From assembly GCA_037189585.1 (NCBI GenBank), contig JBBCJA010000007.1:124001-188000 (forward strand): DNA of 64,000 bases, read 5' to 3'. Below the pieces are notes generated by a model. That model searched no databases. It saw nothing but the letters and a program-made list of their open reading frames with translations, and was not told where the DNA came from. The position numbers and the translations under genes were made by a program. Position 1 is the first letter of the stretch. Each line of letters opens with the position of its first letter. This document shows, piece by piece, positions 42,926-50,895 of the stretch. This DNA is from JAEXNA01 sp037189585. GTDB taxonomy: Bacteria; Vulcanimicrobiota; Xenobia; Xenobiales; JADMJV01.

Positions 42926-43230
42926 GTGCAGCCCAATGGGGCGCGTGGCGTGCAGTTCAAGCAGACTTCCGAGTGCGCTTCAAACAGGCGCAATGCGTGC
43001 AGTTAATTCGGCTTTGCGAGTGTCCTCGAAGCAGGCGCGGTGCGTGTGGTTCCTTCGGACTTCCCGCTTGCAGTCCATTTGGGCGCGAGTGCAGCTCAAT
43101 CAGGCTTCCCGTGTGCTCTTCAATCGAGCGCGGTGCGTGCAGTTGAACCGAACTTCCGCGTGCTCCCCAACGGGGCGCATGGCGTGTAGCTCAACTGGAC
43201 TTTCGCGTGCAGCCCAACGGAACGCGGCGA
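42926..43230. repeat. Alternating 23-24-bp tandem repeat array 3 (inverted orientation)
   Basis: Thirteen half-units can be counted, lengths 21-24 bp (mostly 23-24). They start with GTGCAG or GTGC/T and alternate between type A ending GCGC-GGTGC (for example GTGCTCCCCAACGGGGCGC...) and type B ending CTTCCGC (for example GTGCAGTTGAACCGAACTT...). They are the reverse complement of the array 1 units. The array fills the whole gap between the ABC-F stop codon and the terminator of the redoxin gene. Indels of one base break any reading frame. Confidence 0.85.
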
Positions 43231-43241
43231 GTCGCTTCATG

Positions 43242-43272
43242 AAAAAAGGCCGCGGCACGGAACCACGACCTT
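43242..43272 (-). terminator. Intrinsic terminator of the mla/redoxin operon
   Basis: On the minus strand AAGGTCGTGG pairs with GCCGCGGCCTT-type arms (10 pairs, two G-T) and is followed by TTTTTTCATG. It lies about 20 bp after the redoxin stop codon and ends the operon that begins at mlaE. Confidence 0.8.
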
Positions 43273-43291
43273 TTCCATGGAAGAAGCACGT

Positions 43292-43822
43292 TCAAGGCTT
43301 GGGAATGGGACATCCCTTGAGCGGGCGAGACTTCATACTGACCTCCTGGCCAGCCAAGACCTCGCGCACCGCATCCTTGGCAAACCCTTCTCCGGAACCG
43401 GTGAACGGACCCATGTAGCGCAGCTTCCCCTTATTATCGTAGACAAGCGTGGTGGTGGTCCGATCGATGTGCAGGGCGCGAACCATGGCTTGATTGGCGT
43501 CGCGCATCACTTCCAGGTTGATCCTCTGACCTTTCAAGAACTTCTTGATCCGTTCGGGAGAATCACCGGGATGCGGCGAGACCGCGACCACGCGAACCCG
43601 CTTGGGGTCCTCGGCGGCGTAACTCGCCACCTCGCGTTCGATGCCACGACAGCTTCCGCACTGACTGCACCAAACCACCAAGACGACAGCTTCCGTCCCT
43701 GGCTTAGCGGCCATTTCGGCGACCGAGTGAGCCTGGCCATTGAGATCCCGGAGATTCGTTTGAGCGAACACCGGCGTCCCTAACGCCAAAAGAGTGCAGA
43801 GAATTCCGAGAGTGCGTCTCAT
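43292..43822 (-). CDS. Periplasmic thioredoxin-like (TlpA/redoxin) protein
   Basis: This 176-residue protein has a signal peptide (MRRTLGILCTLLALGTPVFA) and a thioredoxin fold with VVLVVWCSQCGSCRGIEREV. The active CxxC is CGSC preceded by another cysteine. A cis-proline region is not obvious. It overlaps the upstream DUF4412-like gene by 4 bp and is the last gene of the mla operon. It could keep cysteines of the neighbouring secreted protein, which has several, reduced or oxidised (inference). Confidence 0.82.
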   Translation of the reverse strand: MRRTLGILCTLLALGTPVFAQTNLRDLNGQAHSVAEMAAKPGTEAVVLVVWCSQCGSCRGIEREVASYAAEDPKRVRVVAVSPHPGDSPERIKKFLKGQRINLEVMRDANQAMVRALHIDRTTTTLVYDNKGKLRYMGPFTGSGEGFAKDAVREVLAGQEVSMKSRPLKGCPIPKP

Positions 43823-44607
43823 TTGGGCATGTACATCTGCATCATTTTTTGCTGCTGGGCTTGCTGGAACTCGGCTTCCGTGACTTTTTTGTAGCCGTCC
43901 AGGCTAAAGAGAGCCTCATCGAGCTCGGCGGTGGAGAAATCCACCAACTCTCGAGTCATTTGTGGTTTGCCGTCCACGTAGGTGATCTCCTTGACCACCT
44001 GGTTCTTCATTGAAGCGTAAAACTTATCGACATCACCAACAATCTCATTGGTAACCTTACAGCCGTCATAGTCCATGCTGGTCCAAGTTCCATTGGTTAT
44101 GGGACAAGAGAATGAGGGCAGCGCGGAGGTCCAGAATTCTCGGCGGGTCTTATAGTTGTGGTCGCCAATGCAGCCGGAGCTGGTCATGTCGGTGTCCACG
44201 ATCCAGTGTCGAGCATCAACCTGGGCGACTTTTTCCACACCTTTGTCCTCGACCTTGACTTTGGTGACGTATTTGCCGGTTCCGGGTTTCGTCTTGGTGG
44301 GCTGACTGGGATCTTCGTTGGAAGCGCCAGGCCGCAAGCTTCGGACAGTATAGATTTTCAGGTCAGGTTCGATCTGGGCTTCCTGCTCGAGATCGCACAT
44401 GGTCAGGCGTACCATGACCATCTTGAACTGCCCCATGTCGGTGGTGTCCTCCACTCGTTGCCTCTTGTTTTTGGTGCGAGTGACCGAGGTCATCTTCATA
44501 CCTTGAGCCGAAGGATCGGCGAAGGTAGTGCGCATGGTGACGGTATGGTCGGCCAGGGCGGCCGTACCGAGGGTGAGTGCCAGGAGTACAGAGAGAGTCT
44601 TTTTCAT
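43819..44607 (-). CDS. Secreted DUF4412-like protein
   Basis: This 262-residue protein has a signal peptide (MKKTLSVLLALTLGTAALAD) and a beta-rich mature part (HTVTMRTTFADPSAQGMKMT, GKYVTKVKVEDKGVEKVAQV) with four or five cysteines and a Gln/Met-rich C-terminus. The style matches DUF4412/LolA-like periplasmic lipid-handling proteins. It lies between mlaD and the redoxin, overlapping the latter by 4 bp and 36 bp from mlaD, so it is probably a periplasmic partner in lipid transport (inference). Confidence 0.7.
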   Translation of the reverse strand: MKKTLSVLLALTLGTAALADHTVTMRTTFADPSAQGMKMTSVTRTKNKRQRVEDTTDMGQFKMVMVRLTMCDLEQEAQIEPDLKIYTVRSLRPGASNEDPSQPTKTKPGTGKYVTKVKVEDKGVEKVAQVDARHWIVDTDMTSSGCIGDHNYKTRREFWTSALPSFSCPITNGTWTSMDYDGCKVTNEIVGDVDKFYASMKNQVVKEITYVDGKPQMTRELVDFSTAELDEALFSLDGYKKVTEAEFQQAQQQKMMQMYMPK

Positions 44608-44643
44608 GCTGGGGGAATACCCAGTCCTGGGGGTCGTGACCTG

Positions 44644-46149
44644 CTAAAAACGCTTGCCCGCCCCGATTACGGGATAGGCTTTTTCTTCTCCTGGGAAGTC
44701 TTCCCGTCGGTTGTTAAAAACGTTGCGAACACCGCCGGTGACGTAGAAGTCGTTCTTGAACATGAACTTGCCCAACAGGTCGACTTGAGGATCGCTGGTG
44801 TCATAGGCATCCAGGTTCAATTCGAGATTTTTATTGAAGAGGCGCGCGTCGGCCCCTAAGCCGAACTCGGAGCGGATGATTCCGGCTCGCAGGCGGAAGT
44901 TCTCCCAGTTTTTCATGGCTTGGAGGTTGACCAGGTTCTGATTGCCCAGTGAGTCGACGCCGAGTTTCGCACCCACGGCGCCGTTCGGTAGTAGGTAAGC
45001 GTTGAGGTTGGTGTGCGCGTCGCCGTTGCGCAGGTTCCACTGCTGATCGACTTCCAGGCCGACATACTTGGTCTTGGAGATCCCCTTGCCCAGACTTTCG
45101 ACTTTCCCCATAACGCGCGCGGCGGACGCCGAAGCTTGTTTGGCGTTGACCACAGTTTCCCGAAGATCTTGCTGTACCTCGGGGTCGGCGCTGATGCTAC
45201 GAATGTCGGAGGCGATTCCCTGAATCTCCTCGGAGGTACGGCGCAGGTTGTGGACCGCTTCCACCACGTCCTCATTGAGCGCTTCATTGTCAGCCAGGGT
45301 TTCCACGGAGCGCATAGCCTTTTTCAAGGCCACCGATGTGTCGCGTAGGTTCATGACGATGGTATCGACGTGAGCTTCGTTTTTCACCAGCATGCGATTC
45401 GCGTTACCGGAGAAGGAGCGCAGGTCCTGACCGACCACGTTGGCGTTGTCCTGGAACGCGATGACGGTCTGGTCCACGTGGGTGACCACAGTCTCCAAAG
45501 AGTCGGAGAGGCGATTGACCCTGTCGTTGAGGCCTCCCACGATCTTCTTCGCGTCGGCGGATACACCCTTAAGGTTTCCTGAGATGTCGCGGAAGTTCTC
45601 CAGGGTCAGCTTGATGTCGCCCTGGAACTTCTCGTCGGCGACCAGGGCGTTGAGCGCGTTGACCGACTGACGAAACTCGGTCATGACGAGGTTCCCTTCA
45701 CGGGCCAGATCGTCGATGCTGACGGGAGCTTCCCCACGAACCTGAGAGCCTTTAGCGAGAACCTCTTCGTTGGGCTCCACCGGACCCGGTTTGATCTCGA
45801 CCCATTTGTCGCCCATCAAGTTGCCGGTCACCGTGTAGACATAGTAGCTTCCCGGCGGATCCGTCTCGGCTTCGCGCGCACGGTAGAGACGCACGTCGTC
45901 GCGGGTAATCTGGATAGTAGCCTGGACTTTGTTGTTGTCCGCGAGTTCGAGTTTTTTCACGTAACCGATCGGCACACCGGCCAGATGCACGGGAGCTCGT
46001 TCCTGCAGACCGCCCACCGTCTCAAACAAAATGCGATATTCAGCTCCGGTATCGCGTCCGAAGTTACCTATTTGGGACACGGACAGGAGAAAGAGAAGAC
46101 CCGCCACGACTGTGACGATTCCGACCTTTGCTGCGGCGTTAAGTTCCAT
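44644..46149 (-). CDS. mlaD: MCE-domain protein (MlaD-like) with C-terminal barrel-like domain
   Basis: This 501-residue protein has one N-terminal helix (VGIVTVVAGLLFLLSVSQIG), an MCE domain (about residues 35-130, ILFETVGGLQERAPVHLAGV followed by PIGYVKKLELADN), and a long helical coiled-coil part (about 150-350). Its C-terminal region of about 130 residues has short strands ending GAGKRF with a terminal Phe, as in outer-membrane beta-barrels. Similar MCE-barrel proteins occur in other diderms and could bridge both membranes. It follows mlaF by 80 bp. Confidence 0.88.
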   Translation of the reverse strand: MELNAAAKVGIVTVVAGLLFLLSVSQIGNFGRDTGAEYRILFETVGGLQERAPVHLAGVPIGYVKKLELADNNKVQATIQITRDDVRLYRAREAETDPPGSYYVYTVTGNLMGDKWVEIKPGPVEPNEEVLAKGSQVRGEAPVSIDDLAREGNLVMTEFRQSVNALNALVADEKFQGDIKLTLENFRDISGNLKGVSADAKKIVGGLNDRVNRLSDSLETVVTHVDQTVIAFQDNANVVGQDLRSFSGNANRMLVKNEAHVDTIVMNLRDTSVALKKAMRSVETLADNEALNEDVVEAVHNLRRTSEEIQGIASDIRSISADPEVQQDLRETVVNAKQASASAARVMGKVESLGKGISKTKYVGLEVDQQWNLRNGDAHTNLNAYLLPNGAVGAKLGVDSLGNQNLVNLQAMKNWENFRLRAGIIRSEFGLGADARLFNKNLELNLDAYDTSDPQVDLLGKFMFKNDFYVTGGVRNVFNNRREDFPGEEKAYPVIGAGKRF

Positions 46150-46229
46150 CGTTGGTTACCTATCCTATCCCGAAATGGCCGCGGTTCCGGCCAAAACATG
46201 GCGATTCTATCCGATCCTCGTGGTTATGG

Positions 46230-47036
46230 CTAGACCCGGATCGGTCCCTCCATTTCGCCTTCGCGAAACTGGACCACATGAGGGTCCGTGGTGGTTTGAA
46301 ATTCCTGAGGGGTCCCGAGAAATACGGGCAACCCCTGATGAAGCATCAGAATTTTGTCGGCGATCAGGTAAGCTCCCTTGAGGTCGTGGGTGATGACCAG
46401 AGAGGTCGCCTTCAGCCGGCGCTGCAAGTCGAGGATCAGTTCGTTGATCACACGGCTGATGATCGGGTCCAAGCCTGTGGTCGGCTCGTCGTAAAGCACG
46501 ATATCAGGATCGGTGGCGATGGTGCGGGCAAAGGAGGCACGTTTTTGCATACCGCCGGAAAGCTGAGAGGGATACATGTGCTCCATCCCCTCGAGATCCA
46601 CGATGGAGAGTTTCTCGGCCACGATTCGCTGAATCTCCTCCTCCGGCAGTTTGGTGTGCTCGCGTAGCCCGAAGGCCACGTTTTCTCCCACCGTCAAGGA
46701 GTCGAACAGCGCCCCGTGCTGAAAGCAGAAACCGATACGCCGACGCAAGGTTTCCAGCTCGGCCGGCGCCAGGTCCGGAATCGACTGGCCGTTGACAAGA
46801 ACTCTACCGGAGGTGGGCTTGAGGAGACCCGCGATGGCGCGCAGGGTGGTGCTCTTCCCCGTTCCCGAAAGTCCCATCAGGACCAGAACCTCGCCTCGTT
46901 TCACGGTAAAGGTGATATCCTTGAGAATCTCCTTGGGACCAAAGGCGATCTTGAGATGCTCGATGATGATCGCATCCTCTTGCAGAGGTTCGCGTTCACC
47001 CATAACGGTGGTGACTCTGCTTCCCGGTTCAGCCAC
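46230..47036 (-). CDS. mlaF: ABC transporter ATP-binding protein, Mla lipid transport
   Basis: This 268-residue ATPase would power phospholipid transport between membranes with MlaE and MlaD. It shows Walker A GLSGTGKSTTLRAIAG, Q-loop FCFQHGALFDSLTVGENV, signature SQLSGGMQKRASFARTI, Walker B IVLYDEPTTGLDPI and the switch His in LVITHDLKGAYL. The 'Leu-Ser-Gly-Thr' Walker A and FDSLTV loop match MlaF/TTG2A. A GTG at 47036 starts 4 bp beyond the mlaE stop codon, with AGGTG upstream; an ATG at 47003 would also work. Confidence 0.92.
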   Translation of the reverse strand: MAEPGSRVTTVMGEREPLQEDAIIIEHLKIAFGPKEILKDITFTVKRGEVLVLMGLSGTGKSTTLRAIAGLLKPTSGRVLVNGQSIPDLAPAELETLRRRIGFCFQHGALFDSLTVGENVAFGLREHTKLPEEEIQRIVAEKLSIVDLEGMEHMYPSQLSGGMQKRASFARTIATDPDIVLYDEPTTGLDPIISRVINELILDLQRRLKATSLVITHDLKGAYLIADKILMLHQGLPVFLGTPQEFQTTTDPHVVQFREGEMEGPIRV

Positions 47037-47039
47037 GAC

Positions 47040-47819
47040 TCAATTCACCTGGAACATGATGGAAGACAGAATAAAGTTGGTGATGAAGATGACCACCATC
47101 GAGATCACGACCGAGGAGGTGGTCGCTTGTCCCACGCCCGCTGCTCCGCGACCAGCGTGCAGGCCCTGGTAACAGGAGATGATGCCGACTTGAATTCCGA
47201 AGATCATACTCTTGAACAGACCGAGCGTGAGATCCGACATCAGAGTCCATTGCCGGACCGAGTCCCAGAAAACGAGATAGGGTATACCCGCGTTCTCGAA
47301 GGCCACCATCGAACCGCCGATGAGCCCGGAGATGTCGGAAAAAAGCGTGAGCATCGGAACCATGACCAGCATGGCTAGAAGCCTTGGAACAACCAGGTAG
47401 CCGGTCGGGGAGACGGCCAGCATCTTCAACGCGTCGATCTGCTCGGTGACCTTCATGGAGCCGATCTCCGCGGTAATGGCTGACCCCGCGCGCCCGGCCA
47501 CCACGATGGCGGTCAACATAGGCCCGAGTTCTCGCGTCATGGCGAGCGCCGCGCTGCCACCGACCATTTTCCCAACCCCGTACTGGACCGCCACATGGGC
47601 TAACTGAAGAGCGATAACCATTCCGGCGAAGGTCGTGGTCATCAAGACGATCATCAAGCTGTTGACCCCGAGAAAGCTCATCTGCATGATGGTCAGACTG
47701 GGACGCCACTGACCGCGAACGAGAAAGCCAAGGGTCTCTATAAAGAGCCGGACACAGCCGCCGATGGTCTCCAGAATGGAGATAACGTAGCGACCTATGG
47801 CTTCAAAGAAGGCGATCAC
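47040..47819 (-). CDS. mlaE: ABC transporter permease, Mla lipid transport
   Basis: This 259-residue membrane protein has five or six helices and the MlaE/YrbE features GGSAALAMTRELGPMLTAIV and VAGRAGSAITAEIGSMKVTE, then QIDALKMLAVSPTGYLVVPR. These are the characteristic conserved cytoplasmic elements of lipid-transport permeases. It starts with GTG at 47819, the first gene of the operon mlaE-mlaF-mlaD-DUF4412-redoxin. Direction of lipid movement (import or export) is not decided by sequence. Confidence 0.93.
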   Translation of the reverse strand: MIAFFEAIGRYVISILETIGGCVRLFIETLGFLVRGQWRPSLTIMQMSFLGVNSLMIVLMTTTFAGMVIALQLAHVAVQYGVGKMVGGSAALAMTRELGPMLTAIVVAGRAGSAITAEIGSMKVTEQIDALKMLAVSPTGYLVVPRLLAMLVMVPMLTLFSDISGLIGGSMVAFENAGIPYLVFWDSVRQWTLMSDLTLGLFKSMIFGIQVGIISCYQGLHAGRGAAGVGQATTSSVVISMVVIFITNFILSSIMFQVN

Positions 47820-47887
47820 TTCGGCGCTTTCCGTTGGTTTCTAGCCGATTCCTGCATGTCGAATCGGCGTCAGTACTAGCTTCAAGC

Positions 47888-48976
47888 CTAATTGGTATTA
47901 AATGTCAGTGTTCCGCGATCTCCAAACATCTGTTCGAAGGCGATGCGCAATTTGCTCTGTCCGGCCGCTACGATTTTGGGGAAGTAGACCATTCCACGAA
48001 TCTCTTCCCCAGGTTGGAGAGTTTTGTCGAGAACGGGATCGATACGCGAGGCGGCGATCGGCTGGTCCTCGGCGCTCATCATAAAAACGCGGTACTTGAA
48101 AGGCTCTAGGGGGGCGGGGTTTTGGCCGACGTTCTTGATTCGAACTTCCAAGACGACGTACTTGTCGACCCCCTTTTCCACGATATTCTGAACTTTTTTG
48201 TTCAAAGTGTCTTGCACCGACCAGCCCTGTTCGGCCGCGGCGACCTCGGTTTGCAGATCGATGAGGGTCTCGTCCCAGAGAGTCGCCTCCACGTCGACTC
48301 GGATTCGAACCGTTTCCAGAGTTTGGTTCATCAGTCGGTTTCGCTCGAACATTCCAGCCGCGGACGTGGCGATCATCAGAGGATTGGAGATGAATGATCC
48401 GGTGGGGTCGAGGCCTATAGCGTTACTGACATCATAGAGTTGATAAAGACTGTAGGCCTCAAGGCCGGTATTGAGGACCGTTTGGGTGTTGACACCGGCT
48501 ATCCCGGCGCCGCCAGCTTGGGTGACGAATCCTCGGCTTTCCGTACGCCGTCCGAGAGCGTTGCGATACTTCTTACGCACCGCGTCGAGCGAGCGATCAG
48601 CGGCTCTTTTCAGTTCCTCGGCGCTTTTCTCTCGAGGCGCTGGGGTCTGGCGGGTCACCTTCTTCGTCGCTTTAGGGTTGGCCGCGACCCTAGGAGCGTC
48701 TTTCCCTAGTGAGGCGATGGCCCCAACGCCGGCATCGCCTTCCAGGCGCCCGGAGGCGGAATGCTCGCGGAGTGACTCGACGACAAACCTGGCTTCGCCC
48801 AGGTTCCAAGTCTGGCCGACCTTGACGCCTTCTTCCAAGCCCTTGTTGATAACCGCTCGGTCGCCTTGTCGCTCGATGATCACGGCTTGCACCGGATCGG
48901 CCATGACTCTAACAGTTCCTAAGCAAAAGAGGAACAGAGCCGTCAAGCAGGCTAATCTGTTATAGTAAGTAACCAT
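47888..48976 (-). CDS. Secreted protein with long linker and DUF4352-like C-terminus
   Basis: This 362-residue protein has a signal peptide (MVTYYNRLACLTALFLFCLG). Next comes a short domain with AVINKGLEEGVKVGQTWNLG, a phrase often seen in flagellar-assembly-T or SH3-like secreted domains. A basic linker and a Gly/Ala-rich helical middle follow, and from about residue 250 a beta domain, VVLEVRIKNVGQNPAPLEPF and LQPGEEIRGMVYFPK, that matches the DUF4352/telokin-like fold. It lies 68 bp upstream of mlaE on the same strand and could be co-transcribed. Function unknown. Confidence 0.72.
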   Translation of the reverse strand: MVTYYNRLACLTALFLFCLGTVRVMADPVQAVIIERQGDRAVINKGLEEGVKVGQTWNLGEARFVVESLREHSASGRLEGDAGVGAIASLGKDAPRVAANPKATKKVTRQTPAPREKSAEELKRAADRSLDAVRKKYRNALGRRTESRGFVTQAGGAGIAGVNTQTVLNTGLEAYSLYQLYDVSNAIGLDPTGSFISNPLMIATSAAGMFERNRLMNQTLETVRIRVDVEATLWDETLIDLQTEVAAAEQGWSVQDTLNKKVQNIVEKGVDKYVVLEVRIKNVGQNPAPLEPFKYRVFMMSAEDQPIAASRIDPVLDKTLQPGEEIRGMVYFPKIVAAGQSKLRIAFEQMFGDRGTLTFNTN

Positions 48977-49035
48977 ATGGAAGTACCTCGTTTTCAGGTT
49001 TCCATTATCCCCCAGCTTAAGCGTCAGGGCAAGGC

Positions 49036-49608
49036 ATGAGAACTCGGAAGGTCCGACTCAAGCGAAAGGAAGAACCGCGGAAGGTCACTCGAAAGGGGAC
49101 TGTTCTTTTTGTCGCGCTCTTGGTTCTTGCCGTTGTGGGCTTCGTGGTTGGAGTTCGAATGGGAGTTTCCCGTAAGGACGCCAAGCTCACGGGCACCTCC
49201 GAACTTAACACTCGGGGTCTGTACTATCAGCTGAAAATGGCCCGAACCAGCTATCACCTGGGAGAGCCGATCGAAGTGAAGCTTTCGGTTCGGAATATGA
49301 CATCATCGCCCGTCGCTTTAAGGTTTTCGAAGAATCTAGAGTTTGATATCACGGTGAGGAAAGAGGTCGATCTGCTCTTCGCTCAGGTTCCCAAAGTCGT
49401 CTGGAAGATGTCGGAAAGTCAGATGATCTACGCGGACCCCCACGACAAAGTCCTGGCTCCTGGAGATGTCGAAGTTTTCGTAGGGGAATGGAAGCAGCTC
49501 GACCGCGAGGGCAAGCCGGTCTCGCCGGGCAACTATCAGATCATCGGAACCTTGTTGGACGAGCGCTCCGAGACATTGCAGTTGAGAGGTCAAACCGCCG
49601 AGGAGTAA
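49036..49608 (+). CDS. Membrane-anchored BsuPI-type (proteinase inhibitor) domain protein
   Basis: This 190-residue protein has a basic N-terminus, one helix (GTVLFVALLVLAVVGFVVGV) and an external domain YHLGEPIEVKLSVRNMTSSP, LAPGDVEVFVGEWKQLDREG and SPGNYQIIGTLL. The last two are the hallmark of the intracellular proteinase inhibitor BsuPI family (immunoglobulin-like fold). Inhibitory activity is not assured from the fold. It lies just upstream of RNase P RNA and is divergent from the secreted protein at 47888. Confidence 0.82.
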   Translation: MRTRKVRLKRKEEPRKVTRKGTVLFVALLVLAVVGFVVGVRMGVSRKDAKLTGTSELNTRGLYYQLKMARTSYHLGEPIEVKLSVRNMTSSPVALRFSKNLEFDITVRKEVDLLFAQVPKVVWKMSESQMIYADPHDKVLAPGDVEVFVGEWKQLDREGKPVSPGNYQIIGTLLDERSETLQLRGQTAEE

Positions 49609-49649
49609 CCGAGTTGCCTCGAAGGGAGTTTCCATGATACCTTTCCCGC

Positions 49650-50033
49650 GTCGAGAGAGGATCGGATGGTCGCGACACCCCTTCGGTGTCGAGGAAAGTC
49701 CGGGCTCCACAGGGCAGGGCGCCAGATAACGTCTGGTAGGAGCGATCCTCAGGCTAGTGCCACAGAAATGAAGACTGCCGGGACCTTCGGGACCTGGCGA
49801 GGGTGCAACGGTGGGGTAAGAGCCCACCAGCGGTACGGCAACGTACCGGCTAGGTAAACCCCGCTTGGAGCAAGATAGATGGGGATAGCCTCTTTCGAGG
49901 AGGCACCGGCGGCCCGTCGGATATCCCCCGGAACGTCGCTAGAGGTGTCGAGCGATCGACATCCCAGATAGATGACCATCCTCAAGGCCTCAAAATCTTG
50001 GGACAGAACCCGGCTTACAGATCCTCTCTCGAC
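49650..50033 (+). ncRNA. rnpB: RNase P RNA, bacterial type A
   Basis: This is the catalytic RNA that matures tRNA 5' ends. GAGGAAAGTCCGGGCTCC at 49691-49708 is the universal 5' core. ACAGAACCCGGCTTA near 50004-50018 is the universal 3' core that pairs to form P4. The P1 helix is closed by GTCGAGAGAGGAT (49650-49662) and ATCCTCTCTCGAC (50021-50033). Length about 384 nt fits the ancestral type. A candidate promoter (TTGCCT at 49614, TGATAC at 49635) would start the transcript near 49647. Confidence 0.95.
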
Positions 50034-50080
50034 CTTTCACCTAGCGAGGGCCGACTCTCGTCGGGCGCGAAACTTCTTTC

Positions 50081-50332
50081 ATGAGATATTTCCGTCAACG
50101 CAGAAAGCCGATGGCCATCGGCTTCTTGGTCGGCTTGGTGGTGGGGTGGTTTCAACCGGTGCTGGCCGGCACCACGGTGCCCGACCTCTCAGCTCGGCTA
50201 TTCATGACCTTCCAGATGGGAGCGGCTTTCATCGTCATCACGTTGTTCGCTCTTAATTACTTGGAGGTTCGTCGCCGGGCCTACGCCAAGATCATGGGTA
50301 AGCCCGTGAAAAAAGTTTCCAAAGAGCCTTAA
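50081..50332 (+). CDS. Small two-helix membrane protein
   Basis: This 83-residue protein has helices at about residues 11-30 (MAIGFLVGLVVGWFQPVLAG) and 43-60 (MTFQMGAAFIVITLFALNYL), with basic ends. No family is recognised. It follows RNase P RNA by 48 bp and a strong terminator follows it. The ribosome site is poor, so its start is tentative. Confidence 0.6.
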   Translation: MRYFRQRRKPMAIGFLVGLVVGWFQPVLAGTTVPDLSARLFMTFQMGAAFIVITLFALNYLEVRRRAYAKIMGKPVKKVSKEP

Positions 50333-50383
50333 GGTTCTCTTTCGTCTGACGATATCTACTAGGCTACCCGGAAAGTTCGACTG

Positions 50384-50425
50384 ATGCCCCCCCTTCTAGT
50401 CGTGCCTCTCCGGGGGCATTTTTTA
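50384..50425 (+). terminator. Intrinsic terminator after the small membrane protein
   Basis: ATGCCCCC and GGGGGCAT arms with a 20-base loop are followed by TTTTTTATTT. It ends the rnpB-side transcript and abuts the 3' end of the convergent operon. Confidence 0.8.
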
Positions 50426-50893
50426 TTTCTGGGCTTTCGAAAGCTTGCGGTAGAATCCCAGTCTCACCACCAGCGAGAAAGCCAGGTCGGCGAGGGCGGC
50501 CGGAATCAAGGTGCGCGCGCCGTGGGGCAGAAGGGTCGCCGCCGCGTAGATGCCCAAACTGCCGAAGGTCAAAGACCCGAGCGCGTTCATCAGAAAGCCT
50601 ACCCAGAAGAGCCGCCCTCTGGATGGGGTGGGTGTCGCGGCGCTCATCATCTCTTTGACCTTCTTCCCCCATAGTAGAGGATTGGGTCCGAGGCTGGCCC
50701 CCAGACCGGTAGCCATCAAGAACATGCCGGTAAAATAGATCCCCTCTCCGACGACAAAGACACGAAAAAGGTTGGGAGCCTTATTTCTTAGCTCTTCCTG
50801 TAGCCCATCCATGGATGGGTGGTGATGGAGTCCAATCGAGATAACGACCAGACCGACCAGAACAGCCAGCCCGATTTTTGATGCGGGCTTCAA
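50423..50893 (-). CDS. Hypothetical membrane protein at the end of the sugar ABC operon
   Basis: This 156-residue protein has four hydrophobic helices (IGLAVLVGLVVISIGL, then YFTGMFLMATGLGASLG, FLMNALGSLTFGSLGIYAAA and a C-terminal helix). No family is recognised. It starts 2 bp after the MalG-like gene and is therefore probably co-transcribed with the importer, but a functional link is not evident. Confidence 0.65.
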   Translation of the reverse strand: MKPASKIGLAVLVGLVVISIGLHHHPSMDGLQEELRNKAPNLFRVFVVGEGIYFTGMFLMATGLGASLGPNPLLWGKKVKEMMSAATPTPSRGRLFWVGFLMNALGSLTFGSLGIYAAATLLPHGARTLIPAALADLAFSLVVRLGFYRKLSKAQK

Positions 50894-50895
50894 GG

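Noticed and set aside
37201..43230. Possible CRISPR arrays
   Set aside because: Repeats are not identical, there are no distinct spacers between constant repeats, and no cas gene is in the window.
42924..43418. 164-codon open frame across repeat array 3
   Set aside because: It is made of the repeat units read in one frame, but unit lengths of 21-24 bp shift the frame, and it runs into the redoxin gene on the other strand. It is not a protein gene.
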